Positions 1 to 8,208 are shown, numbered from the stretch's first letter. The stretch: 17,958 nucleotides of DNA from Sphingomonadales bacterium (GCA_016872125.1 VHBD01000014.1:1-17958); one strand, 5' to 3'. Translations and numbers: made by a program. The notes: generated by a model from the sequence alone, not told the origin.

Positions 1-46
1 CGAAGGCCACCATAATGGCCACCTGTATAGGAGTGATGTTTTTCAA
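1..46 (-). CDS. Sensor histidine kinase, N-terminal start only (partial, runs off left edge)
   Basis: Only the first 15 codons are present, reading LKNITPIQVAIMVAF from a TTG start at 46-44. The TTG overlaps the TGA stop of the upstream response regulator (43-45) as TTGA, the usual arrangement for translationally coupled two-component genes. The hydrophobic run after a short polar N-terminus fits the first membrane segment of the PhoR-like kinases that commonly follow this type of regulator in Bacteroidota. The call rests on gene order, the overlap and this short peptide. No kinase domain is visible in the window. Confidence 0.5.
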   Translation of the reverse strand, partial: MKNITPIQVAIMVAF

Positions 47-750
47 TTAAGCTCGAATTTATAGCCTACCCCCTTGATAGTGGTAATGTAGGCATCTCCG
101 AGCTTCTCACGCAGTTTTCGAATGTGGACATCGATGGTACGGTTGATCACCACTACATCGGTTCCCCAAATGGTCTCCAAAATTTGATCACGGGTGAATA
201 CCTTGCCAGGCCTTGAAGCCAAAAGAAAAAGCAATTCAAATTCTTTGCGAGCCAAGACCACCACCGTACCATCCTGAGTTACCTGATACGATTCACGATC
301 AATCACCAAATTACCCAACTTGATTTGCTTGGTTTGTTCAATCTTGGCATCTTCTTTGGACCTCCTGAAAACCGCTTCGATACGGCTAATTAGGGCACGG
401 GGCTTTATGGGTTTGGTTAGGAAATCGTCGGCGCCCGCTTGAAAACTGAGCACTTCCACAAACTCTTCTTCACGAGCTGTCAGAAACAGAATAAAACAAT
501 GCTTTAGGGATGGAATAGCTCTAATTTGTTTGCAGGCCTCCATTCCATCCATTTTGGGCATCATCACATCCAAAAGAATCATATCCGGTAGAAATTCCTT
601 GGCACAAGCAACGGCTTCCAAACCGTTTTCGGCCGTTTTGACCTCGTAGCCCTCTTTGCGCAGATTGTAAGAAATTATTTCCAAAATATCCGGTTCATCG
701 TCAACAACCAGGATTTTGGCGACTTTAGGGGCTCCCTGATAGGCGGACAT
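43..750 (-). CDS. OmpR/PhoB-family two-component response regulator
   Basis: A 235-residue cytoplasmic DNA-binding regulator, phosphorylated by a partner histidine kinase. The receiver domain spans about residues 11-130: acidic pair D17/D18, phospho-acceptor D61 in LLDVMMPKMDG, switch T91 and conserved K113 in TKP. The winged-helix trans_reg_C domain spans about 142-234, with the TIDVHIRKLREKLG recognition region and the GVGYKF end. Length is normal. The ATG at 750 is the only sensible start; the eight residues before AKILVVDDE form a modest extension. The gene lies 62 bases after gatB on the same strand and overlaps the kinase start, so regulator and kinase are probably co-expressed. It closely resembles the Bacteroidota PhoB/RprY-like group, but the signal and regulon cannot be read from sequence. 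No convincing promoter was seen in the 62-base gap. Confidence 0.95.
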   Translation of the reverse strand: MSAYQGAPKVAKILVVDDEPDILEIISYNLRKEGYEVKTAENGLEAVACAKEFLPDMILLDVMMPKMDGMEACKQIRAIPSLKHCFILFLTAREEEFVEVLSFQAGADDFLTKPIKPRALISRIEAVFRRSKEDAKIEQTKQIKLGNLVIDRESYQVTQDGTVVVLARKEFELLFLLASRPGKVFTRDQILETIWGTDVVVINRTIDVHIRKLREKLGDAYITTIKGVGYKFELN

Positions 751-812
751 AGGATTTGGATTAGATGCTACGAAGTAAAGCGGTTTCGCATCGCAGGATT
801 GTTAAGAAAAGA

Positions 813-2270
813 TTAACCCTCCAACTTGGCTCGTAACATTTCGGAGGCCTGTGCCGGTTGGACCTTGCCCCCTGTTTTTTTCATTAATTCACCCATAAAT
901 AGTCCAAGAAGGCCCTTTTTGCCGGAACGGTATTCCTCAACCTTGCTGGGCATGGATAACAAGACCTCTTCAACCATGATTTCCAAAGACGGTCCATCAG
1001 AACTCTGCCCCAAATCCAATTCCGTGATAAGGTCGTGAAGCGATTTCGTAGGAGCTTCCAACCAAGCTGGCCATAAACTTTGAACAGCCTGATGGTGCGT
1101 CAAGACCCCCTCTTGCACGGCATCGATTAAGGAGGCCAAGGCCTTGGTTGTCAAAGGGAATTGCTGAATTTCCAAGGCGTGGGTATTCAGCCAAGTTTTG
1201 ACCGGACCCATGGTCCAATTGGCAGCTTGTTTGTAATGCGGGGTCAAGGTAACCAAATGCTCAAACCACAAGGCCAGATGTTTTTGGTCACAGAGCACTG
1301 AGGCATCGTAAGCACTTAACCCATACACGGAAGTAAATCGCTCGAGCAGGACCTCCGGCAAGGGGGGCATGTTGGATTGGACCTTAGCAATTTGTTCCTC
1401 TAGTACCCAAATGGGCGGCAAATCCGGTTCCGGAAAATACCGATAATCGTTGGCAGCTTCCTTGGAGCGAAGCGAAAAAGTATTGTTAGCCTGCGCATCA
1501 AAAGAGCGAGTTTCGGAAACGATGGTTTCCCCCCTCTGGAGTAGTTCAACTTGTCGTTGATACTCGTATTCAATCGCGCGTTGCACATGGCGCATGGAGT
1601 TCATGTTCTTGACTTCGACCTTCTGCCCAAAGGCCTCGGTTCCACGTTGCCTTACCGAAATATTAGCATCACAGCGCAAGGATCCTTCCTCCATATTCCC
1701 GTCACAAATCTCCAGGTAACGCACCAAACGACGAACCTCCGAGAGGTACTGGTAGGCCTCTCTTGCGGATCGAAGATCAGGCTCTGTAACAACTTCCAAG
1801 AGAGGTACTCCGCAACGATTCAAATCAATCAGAGTATCGTAAGGATCTTGATCGTGTATGCTCTTTCCGGCATCTTCTTCCATGTGGATCCTCGTAATTC
1901 CTACCCTTCTTCGAGTGCCGTCCTCCAAATTGAGATGAATAAACCCGTCGTAAGCCAAGGGGGTAAGGTGTTGTGTGATTTGATAACCCTTGGGAAGGTC
2001 CGCGTAAAAGTAGTTTTTGCGAGCAAACTCGTTGTACGCCCGGATTTGACAATTCATCGCTAATCCCAACAATATTCCATCCTCTAGGACTTGCTGGTTG
2101 AAACGTGGCAAAGTTCCCGGATGGCCCAATGAAATAGGAGACAGCAAGGTATTGGGCAAAGCGCCAAATTCCGTGCTATCCGAACAGAAAGCCTTGGATT
2201 GAGTATTCAACTGCACGTGAACCTCCAAACCCACGACCAATTCATAATCGACTAAAGTATCGCTGCTCAT
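813..2270 (-). CDS. gatB: Asp-tRNA(Asn)/Glu-tRNA(Gln) amidotransferase subunit B
   Basis: Subunit of the cytoplasmic GatCAB complex, which converts misacylated Glu-tRNA(Gln) or Asp-tRNA(Asn) to the correct amide form. GatB phosphorylates the aminoacyl group and binds the tRNA. The 485 residues are a normal full length. The N-terminal cradle opens with VGLEVHVQL (13-21), followed by FCSDSTEFGALPNT and SLGHPGTLP. The family signature DLNRCGVPLLEVVTEPD lies near residue 150, and NDYRYFPEPDLPP marks the end of the catalytic part. A helical region follows, then a C-terminal YqeY-like tail ending in GLLGLFMGELMKKTGGK. The ATG at 2270 sits four bases after the alaS stop, so the two genes are almost certainly cotranscribed. 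gatA and gatC are not in the window. The stop at 813 is followed by 62 bases before the response regulator. Confidence 0.98.
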   Translation of the reverse strand: MSSDTLVDYELVVGLEVHVQLNTQSKAFCSDSTEFGALPNTLLSPISLGHPGTLPRFNQQVLEDGILLGLAMNCQIRAYNEFARKNYFYADLPKGYQITQHLTPLAYDGFIHLNLEDGTRRRVGITRIHMEEDAGKSIHDQDPYDTLIDLNRCGVPLLEVVTEPDLRSAREAYQYLSEVRRLVRYLEICDGNMEEGSLRCDANISVRQRGTEAFGQKVEVKNMNSMRHVQRAIEYEYQRQVELLQRGETIVSETRSFDAQANNTFSLRSKEAANDYRYFPEPDLPPIWVLEEQIAKVQSNMPPLPEVLLERFTSVYGLSAYDASVLCDQKHLALWFEHLVTLTPHYKQAANWTMGPVKTWLNTHALEIQQFPLTTKALASLIDAVQEGVLTHHQAVQSLWPAWLEAPTKSLHDLITELDLGQSSDGPSLEIMVEEVLLSMPSKVEEYRSGKKGLLGLFMGELMKKTGGKVQPAQASEMLRAKLEG

Positions 2271-2274
2271 GAGG

Positions 2275-4953
2275 TTAAATTACGTGGGCTAAGTGTTGAT
2301 GGGCTTGGTGCATGGCCTCTTGAAGACGCCGCGTGGCTTCTTGAGGTTGAAGGTTCGTATTCGGCGCACCTGCCATGGCCAAATGGGCCTGTCCCCCACC
2401 TTGACCTCCCAGCGGCTCAATGAGTTCACGCACCAATTTGCCCGCATTCCATTTTTGGGCTAATTCATCGCCCAAGGCACAGGCCATGTAGGTTTTGTCA
2501 TCAACAACCGCTCCCAAGACTACGCATGCCTTGGGCGATGCGGTTCTTAGACGATTAGCCATCACCTTAAGGGCCTCCGCTTGCGTTGGCTCACAGGTCT
2601 GGACCAGCAATTGAAGTCCATTGCTTGGTTTCTCCCAAGCCCTGCCCCATTGTTCGATCCATTGTTCCATCTGTTGTTGGTTCCATTGCTCCAATTTCTT
2701 GCGCATTTGGGAAAACTCATGCACTGTTTTGCGCAACTGAGCGGGAAGGTCAGCCGGGTGCTTGAGGATTTCATGCGCTTCATGCAAAGAATGCAATTGC
2801 GCATCCACCCACTGCATGGCCGCTGTACCGCAAACCGCCTCGATTCGTCGTATGCCCGATGCCACTGCTGTTTCGGTGATAATCTTGAACCAACCAATTT
2901 CTGCGGAATTTCGAACATGAGTCCCTCCACAAAGTTCCATGGAATAGTTACCCCCGAAAGAAATGACCCTGACCTTGTCACCGTATTTCTCCCCGAACAA
3001 GGCGGTCGCTCCCTTGTTCACCGCTTCCGTCATAGGAAGGTCCCTTTCTTCGACCAAGGGCCAAGCCATGGACACCGTACGGTTCACCTCCCTTTCGATG
3101 GCTTTTAAATCATCTTGGCTGATTTTGGATGGTTGGGCAAAGTCGAAACGCAACTGATCGTTAGCGACCAAACTCCCCTTTTGTTGCACGTGGTCTCCCA
3201 ACCTCGTCCGAAGGGCGCTATGCAGCAAATGCGTGGCGCTGTGATGCGAGGAGACTCCATGACGCCATTGAGGGTGCACCGTTGCGACAAAATTCTGCTC
3301 GGGGTCTTGAGGTAATTGTTCCACTCGGTGAATCCACAAGTTGTTTTCTTTAACAACGTCCAAAACTTGTACCCTAACACCGTCCTCCCCTACCAACTCT
3401 CCCCTATCTCCCACCTGACCCCCGGACTCCGCATAGAAAGGGGTGGTCTCCAAAACAAGTTGGCTTTGTTCGCCTTCCGAACCAAGCACGGTTCTCCAAC
3501 GGACTATCCGGGTCGAACAACTACTTTGGTCATACCCCACAAACCTTCCGTTCAAGGTGAGATCCCCTGAAGCCCAAACCGCCCATACCCAATCCCCTGC
3601 ACTGGATTTGGTGGCGACACGAGAACGTTCCCGTTGCACGGACATTGCATTTTCGAAACCAGGCTGGTCCATGCGGTACCCTTTTTCAGAAAGAACCAAT
3701 GCGGTCAAATCCGCAGGAAAACCGTAGGTATCCAGCAATTCAAAGGCAGTATCACCGTCCATGACCCCTCCAGAGGCCGGACCACTTTCCGTGACCCATA
3801 AATCGATGCGCAGCAATCCTTTGGCCAAAGTCCTCAAGAAATTGCTTTCTTCGGCCAAAAAGGTCTGCTCAATGAGGGTTTGCTCCCTTTTGAGCTGAGG
3901 CAATACCTCCCCCAATTGATCCACCAGTACCGGAATCAAGGTGTGCATGGTTGGTTCCCCCAAGCCCAAATAGGTGTACCCGTATCGTATTGCTCTCCTC
4001 AAGATGCGTCGGCATACGTAGCCGGCCTTGGCATTGGAGGGCAATTGACCATCCGCAATGATCAAGGCCACCGCCCGAAGATGATCCGCCATAACCCTCA
4101 TGGCTACATCCACTTGTTCATCCCCGGCATTGTAGGCCTTACCACAACGTTGTTCAATGGCCTTTATTAGCGGGCGGAAGACATCCGTATCGTAATTACT
4201 GGAAGCCATGGCTACAGCCCGGCAAATCCTTTCAAAGCCCATGCCGGTATCGACATGTTTAGCCGGCAAAGCCTGCAGTTTGCCGTCAGCCATGCGCTGA
4301 AACTCCATGAATACCAAGTTCCATAACTCGATGACCTGGGGATGGTCTTGGTTCACCAGAGAGGCTCCATCAATCTTGTGGCGTTCTTCATCGCTTCTTA
4401 GATCGATATGCATCTCGGAACAGGGCCCGCAGGGTCCGGTTTCACCCATTTCCCAGAAATTATCCTTCTTGGAACCGGGGAGTATCCTCCTCTCATCGAT
4501 CCACTTGGTCCAATATCGACGAGCCTCGGCATCTGCATCCAAACCATCTCCCTCGTCCCCCCCAAAATAGGTCACATACAATCGCTCCGGATCCAAGCCA
4601 TAAGGACCGGTCATCAACTCCCAAGCCCAGGCGATCGCTTCCTCTTTGAAATAATCTCCAAAGGACCAATTCCCCAACATTTCGAAAAGGGTATGATGGT
4701 ACGTGTCTTTACCAACGTCTTCCAGGTCGTTGTGTTTACCCGAAACCCTCAAACATGGTTGGCTATCGGCTATACGAGCATATTGAACGGGACTATTACC
4801 CAAAAAGAGATCCTTGAACTGATTCATCCCGGCATTGGTGAATAGCAGGGTTGGATCACCTTGGATTAACAAGGAAGCAGGCGATGCCAAATGGTGTCCT
4901 TTGGATGCAAAGAAGTTCAAAAAGGTTTGGCGTATGTACGCTGACGTCATCAT
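2275..4953 (-). CDS. alaS: Alanine--tRNA ligase
   Basis: Charges tRNA(Ala) with alanine and edits mischarged Ser/Gly. The 892 residues are slightly longer than the roughly 875 usual for the family. The class II catalytic domain occupies about residues 1-250, with CLRVSGKHNDLEDVG (67-81) and TLFEMLGNWSFGDYFK (88-103). The editing-domain zinc site is intact: HSATH at 571-575 and CGGTH at 675-679. The C-Ala domain near the end carries GGQGGGQ. Two adjacent ATGs (4953 and 4950) are possible starts and differ by one residue. A Gln/Trp-rich segment at about 754-775 is encoded by a degenerate 12-base repeat, listed separately. The gene is divergent from the M23 peptidase gene across 47 bases. A one-mismatch -7 box (TAATTTCG, minus strand, 4978-4985) lies 24 bases before the start. 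gatB follows immediately. Confidence 0.98.
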   Translation of the reverse strand: MMTSAYIRQTFLNFFASKGHHLASPASLLIQGDPTLLFTNAGMNQFKDLFLGNSPVQYARIADSQPCLRVSGKHNDLEDVGKDTYHHTLFEMLGNWSFGDYFKEEAIAWAWELMTGPYGLDPERLYVTYFGGDEGDGLDADAEARRYWTKWIDERRILPGSKKDNFWEMGETGPCGPCSEMHIDLRSDEERHKIDGASLVNQDHPQVIELWNLVFMEFQRMADGKLQALPAKHVDTGMGFERICRAVAMASSNYDTDVFRPLIKAIEQRCGKAYNAGDEQVDVAMRVMADHLRAVALIIADGQLPSNAKAGYVCRRILRRAIRYGYTYLGLGEPTMHTLIPVLVDQLGEVLPQLKREQTLIEQTFLAEESNFLRTLAKGLLRIDLWVTESGPASGGVMDGDTAFELLDTYGFPADLTALVLSEKGYRMDQPGFENAMSVQRERSRVATKSSAGDWVWAVWASGDLTLNGRFVGYDQSSCSTRIVRWRTVLGSEGEQSQLVLETTPFYAESGGQVGDRGELVGEDGVRVQVLDVVKENNLWIHRVEQLPQDPEQNFVATVHPQWRHGVSSHHSATHLLHSALRTRLGDHVQQKGSLVANDQLRFDFAQPSKISQDDLKAIEREVNRTVSMAWPLVEERDLPMTEAVNKGATALFGEKYGDKVRVISFGGNYSMELCGGTHVRNSAEIGWFKIITETAVASGIRRIEAVCGTAAMQWVDAQLHSLHEAHEILKHPADLPAQLRKTVHEFSQMRKKLEQWNQQQMEQWIEQWGRAWEKPSNGLQLLVQTCEPTQAEALKVMANRLRTASPKACVVLGAVVDDKTYMACALGDELAQKWNAGKLVRELIEPLGGQGGGQAHLAMAGAPNTNLQPQEATRRLQEAMHQAHQHLAHVI
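2647..2694 (-). repeat. Four degenerate 12-bp tandem units inside alaS
   Basis: On the plus strand the units read CCATTGTTCGAT, CCATTGTTCCAT, CTGTTGTTGGTT and CCATTGCTCCAA, end to end. Read on the coding strand they give a four-residue periodicity around xEQW (EQW, then NQQQ, MEQW, IEQW). The segment lies in the helical linker between the editing and C-Ala domains. It may be a decayed tandem duplication or simply compositional bias. Confidence 0.7.
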
Positions 4954-4987
4954 GGTGCAATCTTGGAGATGAAAGGCCGAAATTACT

Positions 4988-4995
4988 TAATTTTG
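4988..4995 (+). promoter_or_regulatory. Candidate Bacteroidota -7 box for the M23 peptidase gene
   Basis: TAATTTTG matches TAnnTTTG at all six fixed positions. A TTG at 4963-4965, 22 bases upstream, could act as the -33 element. The box ends five bases before the ATG at 5001, so transcription would start at or very near the start codon. Confidence 0.45.
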
Positions 4996-5000
4996 AGCAA

Positions 5001-5975
5001 ATGGCTCGTCCGCGTTACGAATTCAATCCCGTCAAATTGATCTTTGAGCAGGTCAAAATGCCCTGGCAACGCCAATTGCTCTCGCTTTTGGGTTTTTTTT
5101 CAGTGGCCGTTGTCTCCTCGGTTATAGTCATATCCTTGGCTTATACCTTTTTGGATTCGCCCAAAGAAAAAAAACTCAAAGAAGAATTGGCCGAAATGGA
5201 ACTGCGATATCAAGCACTGGATGAGCGAACGCGCCTCATGCGAGAGGCCTTGAAAGACTTGGAACATAGAGACCTCAACATTTACCGAGTGATTTTCGAA
5301 GCGGATCCCATTCCCAGCGAATCCATCAAGGCCAAAGAGCAAATCAGCGCCTACAAGTACCTGGCCCAATACGAATACGGCCCCTTGATGGCAACTACCT
5401 CGCTCAAAATAGACGGCCTTAGCCGCGAAATGGTCGCACTATCCAAATCCTATGACGAATTAAGTCGTCACATAAAGAACAAAAACGCCTTGCTCGAAGC
5501 AATGCCTGCCATTCAGCCCATGGCCTTAAGCGGTCGAAGACGAGGTGAATTGGTTTCAGGTTTCGGTTATCGAATGGACCCCATCTATAAAACCGTTAAA
5601 TTTCACGAGGGTTTGGACTTTACAGCCCCCATTCAAACACCCGTATACGCCACAGGAACCGGGAAAGTTGCTGAATTGGTGCGCATGGACCGAGGCTACG
5701 GCAACTACATCCTCATTGAACATGGATACGGGTATCAAACCTTATACGCTCATTTGGCGCGATTCGAAGTCAAACAAGGCCAAAAAGTTAAACGTGGTCA
5801 GATCATTGGTCGTTTGGGCAATACCGGCAAAAGCACCGGTCCTCACCTGCATTACGAAGTCATCAAAAACGGTCGCAAAATGAATCCGGTTTACTTTATA
5901 TTTAATGACTTATCACCTGCTCAACATCAAGAACTCATCGCCAAGGCCTCCTCGGCCAATCAATCCCTTGACTAA
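5001..5975 (+). CDS. Membrane-anchored M23-family metallopeptidase (LytM/peptidoglycan endopeptidase type)
   Basis: The open frame extends back to 4851 inside alaS. I place the start at the ATG at 5001 because the preceding 50 codons overlap the antisense alaS 5' end and do not look like the family, whereas MARPRYEFNP fits the usual Bacteroidota N-terminus. The product is 324 residues: a short basic cytoplasmic head, one membrane segment (about 26-49), a charged coiled-coil region (about 54-92), a spacer, and a C-terminal M23 domain (about 180-300). Zinc and catalytic residues are present: H202 and D206 in HEGLD, H251 in LYAHL, and H282/H284 in PHLHYEV. It probably cleaves peptidoglycan cross-links from the periplasmic face of the inner membrane. 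merR follows with no gap (TAAATG). With all metal ligands present, a catalytically dead EnvC-like regulator is unlikely. Confidence 0.93.
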   Translation: MARPRYEFNPVKLIFEQVKMPWQRQLLSLLGFFSVAVVSSVIVISLAYTFLDSPKEKKLKEELAEMELRYQALDERTRLMREALKDLEHRDLNIYRVIFEADPIPSESIKAKEQISAYKYLAQYEYGPLMATTSLKIDGLSREMVALSKSYDELSRHIKNKNALLEAMPAIQPMALSGRRRGELVSGFGYRMDPIYKTVKFHEGLDFTAPIQTPVYATGTGKVAELVRMDRGYGNYILIEHGYGYQTLYAHLARFEVKQGQKVKRGQIIGRLGNTGKSTGPHLHYEVIKNGRKMNPVYFIFNDLSPAQHQELIAKASSANQSLD

Positions 5976-6353
5976 ATGAAAGAAAACGTGCAAAGAAATG
6001 ATAAAGAGGATATTGATTTCATCAATTTAAAGCAATATTTCTCCATTCAAGAGGTATCCTCCCGGCTTGACCTTAGTCCATCGCTGTTGCGTTACTGGGA
6101 AGGAGAATTCCCCATGCTCCAACCCCGAAAGAATCGCAAGGGGAACCGCATGTACACCCGTAAAGACATGGATCTGTTGGCTCAAATTAAATACCTTCTC
6201 AAGGAGCGCAAATTCACCATCAAAGGTGCTTTGGCCCATTTAACCGCAAACGGTTCCCAAATCCCCACCACCATAAGCCTGAAAGAACGATTAATGCAAA
6301 TCAAGGAGGGTTTACTCGAACTCAAAAAGACCCTGGATCAGGAAACTCCTTAA
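5976..6353 (+). CDS. MerR-family HTH transcriptional regulator (small, no effector domain)
   Basis: A 125-residue protein. After a 20-residue acidic/basic head, residues 21-42 form the MerR helix-turn-helix (YFSIQEVSSRLDLSPSLLRYWE). The wing RKNRKGNRMYTRKD and a helical region follow (65-90: LLAQIKYLLKERKFTIKGALAHL). A short coil ends at 125. There are no cysteines and no ligand-binding C-terminal domain, so this is unlikely to be a metal or redox sensor. The ATG directly abuts the stop of the M23 peptidase gene, so the pair is one transcript. From memory, an alaS/M23/MerR neighbourhood recurs in Flavobacteriales; this was not checked here. Its last 32 bases overlap the antisense end of fbp. 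Target genes are unknown. Confidence 0.9.
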   Translation: MKENVQRNDKEDIDFINLKQYFSIQEVSSRLDLSPSLLRYWEGEFPMLQPRKNRKGNRMYTRKDMDLLAQIKYLLKERKFTIKGALAHLTANGSQIPTTISLKERLMQIKEGLLELKKTLDQETP

Positions 6354-7347
6354 GGAACCATTCCACCTTTTCGACCATTTTTTTGGATCCCAACACAATG
6401 GGGGTTCGTTGGTGCAAATCCGATGGTTCAATTTCCAAAATGCGGTTTTTACCATCACTCGCTTTCCCACCGGCCTGTTCGACCACGAAAGCCAAAGGAT
6501 TGCATTCATAGCCTAAACGTAACTTGCCCTTGGGCGCTTTCCCCGTGGCGGGGTATATAAAAACTCCTCCTTTAAGGAGATTTCGGTGAAAATCAGCTAC
6601 CATGGACCCAATATACCTGGAATTGTAAGGCCGAGAACTGGGCTCATCGTAAGCCTGGCAATATTTGATGTACTGTTTAATTCCTTGAGGGAAATGAATG
6701 TAATTTCCCTCATTCACCGAATAAATTTTGCCGTTTTCCGGAATCCGCATATTAGGATGGGACAAGCAGAATTCCCCTATAGACGGGTCCAGCGTGAAAC
6801 CGTTCACCCCATGACCCGTGGTGTATACCATCATGGTGGATGACCCGTAAACGACGTAGCCGGCAGCAACCTGGTGCATACCCTTCTGAAGACAATCCAT
6901 CAATAAGCCTGGACCACTTTGAGAAACCCGCCGATAAATCGAAAAAATTGTCCCCACCGATACGTTGACATCAATATTGGAGGAACCATCCAGGGGATCG
7001 ATCAAAACGACGTATTTGGCATCTGCCGAAACCAGCCCGTCAATGGGCAAAATATCATCATCCTCCTCGGATGCGAATACACAACATTCCCCACCTGCGG
7101 TCAAGGCTGCTTTGAACTGATCGTTGGCGAAGATGTCCAGTTTCTTGACCTTTTCACCTTGAACATTGGTTTCCCCTGTATCTCCGAGGATATTCACCAA
7201 GCCGGCCTTGTTGACCTCCCTGTTGACGACTTTGGAGGCGATTCCAATGTCGCGTAGCAAACGGGATAATTGCCCTTTGGAGTAAGGAAACTCCGATTGA
7301 CGCTCGATAATGAATTGCCCCAAGGTAGTTATTCGCTGGATATTCAT
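6322..7347 (-). CDS. fbp: Class I fructose-1,6-bisphosphatase
   Basis: Hydrolyses fructose-1,6-bisphosphate to fructose-6-phosphate, the committed gluconeogenic step in the cytoplasm. The 341 residues are normal for the family. Metal and substrate motifs are intact: NVQGEKVKKLD (61-71), SEEDD (93-97), DPLDGSSN (117-124), and further on TGKAPKGKLRLGYECNPLAFV with the metal-binding glutamate near the end. The ATG at 7347 fits the family N-terminus; 54 bases separate it from the divergent aminotransferase ATG. The 3' end overlaps merR by 32 bases in antisense orientation, which leaves no room for an intrinsic terminator between them. It is apparently monocistronic. No perfect -7 motif was found upstream. 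Confidence 0.97.
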   Translation of the reverse strand: MNIQRITTLGQFIIERQSEFPYSKGQLSRLLRDIGIASKVVNREVNKAGLVNILGDTGETNVQGEKVKKLDIFANDQFKAALTAGGECCVFASEEDDDILPIDGLVSADAKYVVLIDPLDGSSNIDVNVSVGTIFSIYRRVSQSGPGLLMDCLQKGMHQVAAGYVVYGSSTMMVYTTGHGVNGFTLDPSIGEFCLSHPNMRIPENGKIYSVNEGNYIHFPQGIKQYIKYCQAYDEPSSRPYNSRYIGSMVADFHRNLLKGGVFIYPATGKAPKGKLRLGYECNPLAFVVEQAGGKASDGKNRILEIEPSDLHQRTPIVLGSKKMVEKVEWFLKEFPDPGSF

Positions 7348-7401
7348 AGGCTTAATTAATGTTAATTGTGTAAGGCAAGATAATACCTTTATGCGGTGAA
7401 C

Positions 7402-8208
7402 ATGCTAGACCGAGGCCTGCGTTACGGAGATGGTTTCTTTGATACCATGTTAATGCTGAATGGGAAACCCATATGGTCCCACGCTCATTGGGAGCGAATG
7501 GTGAGCGCGGCGAAAATAATCGATGTCTCTTGGCCCTATCTCCGCTCCATATCCTCAGAAGTCGATCCTTACGCAAGCTGGCTGCAGGAGATCCAAGAAA
7601 AATGGGGCAAGGCAGGGCGACCAACAACCGCCAAGGTCCGAACCGTGGTTTGGAGATCTGGGGATGGGGATTATTTTCCGACGACCTCTGAATTCGGGTC
7701 ACAAGTTCACGTAGATTTTTTCGAACCCCATCCGTACAAGGAATTTTCCTTGGGCCCTTCGACGATCGTGCAATGCCCTGCGGTGATCCCATGGTTCAAA
7801 AGCCTCTCGGCAATGCCCTATATTTTGGCGGCCAAATACGCACAAGACCGAGGATGGGACGATGCCTTGTTGATGGATTCCCATGGAAAATTCATCGAGA
7901 GCAGCCGCTCCAATCTGTTCTATTGGGTGAATGGTTGTTGTTACACACCTTCGGTCATGAGTGGTTGCCTTCCGGGGATCGCAGCACAATATTTGATACA
8001 ATTTCTTGCTTCAATGGGCCATACCGTGCAATTCGCCTCAGCAACATATGAGATCCTTCGCAATGCGTCGGGAATATGGCTTACCAATTCCTTGCGTGGT
8101 GTCATTCCGGTCCATCAATGGGATCAAAATAAGATGCCGGTTGATCCTCATGCAGCCTTATTGGAAGCTGCCAATGCCGGAATATTGGGAGGGTCAGAGC
8201 TCCATTGA
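7402..8208 (+). CDS. PLP-dependent fold-type IV enzyme (aminodeoxychorismate lyase/branched-chain aminotransferase-like), N-terminally short
   Basis: The product is 268 residues from the ATG at 7402; a GTG at 7396 would add two. Fold-type IV features are clear: DRGLRYGDGFFDT at the start, the PLP lysine K133 in WFKSLSAMPY, E166 in ESSRSNLFYW, and SGCLPGIAAQYLI near 187-199. Family members normally carry about 15 residues with a first beta strand before DRG..GDG. Here a TAA at 7381 closes the frame upstream, so that segment is absent. Sequence alone does not separate PabC-like lyase (folate synthesis) from D-amino-acid or branched-chain aminotransferase. A one-mismatch -7 box (TACCTTTA, 7384-7391) precedes it. 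The last 15 bases overlap the antisense end of fmt. Confidence 0.85.
   Translation: MLDRGLRYGDGFFDTMLMLNGKPIWSHAHWERMVSAAKIIDVSWPYLRSISSEVDPYASWLQEIQEKWGKAGRPTTAKVRTVVWRSGDGDYFPTTSEFGSQVHVDFFEPHPYKEFSLGPSTIVQCPAVIPWFKSLSAMPYILAAKYAQDRGWDDALLMDSHGKFIESSRSNLFYWVNGCCYTPSVMSGCLPGIAAQYLIQFLASMGHTVQFASATYEILRNASGIWLTNSLRGVIPVHQWDQNKMPVDPHAALLEAANAGILGGSELH

Noticed and set aside
5..23. Direct repeat GGCCACC at the left edge.
   Set aside because: It encodes repeated Val-Ala in the putative kinase membrane segment. Only two short copies, no sign of a regulatory or mobile element.
764..792. Interrupted inverted repeat (GATG/CATC and CGAA/TTCG) between gatB and the response regulator gene.
   Set aside because: Two 4-bp stems with a 3-base bulge and a 10-base loop, with no T-run on either side. 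Too weak to call a terminator or attenuator.
4851..5000. Upstream extension of the M23 peptidase frame by 50 codons.
   Set aside because: It lies antisense within alaS and the divergent gap and does not resemble the family. The ATG at 5001 gives a normal protein.
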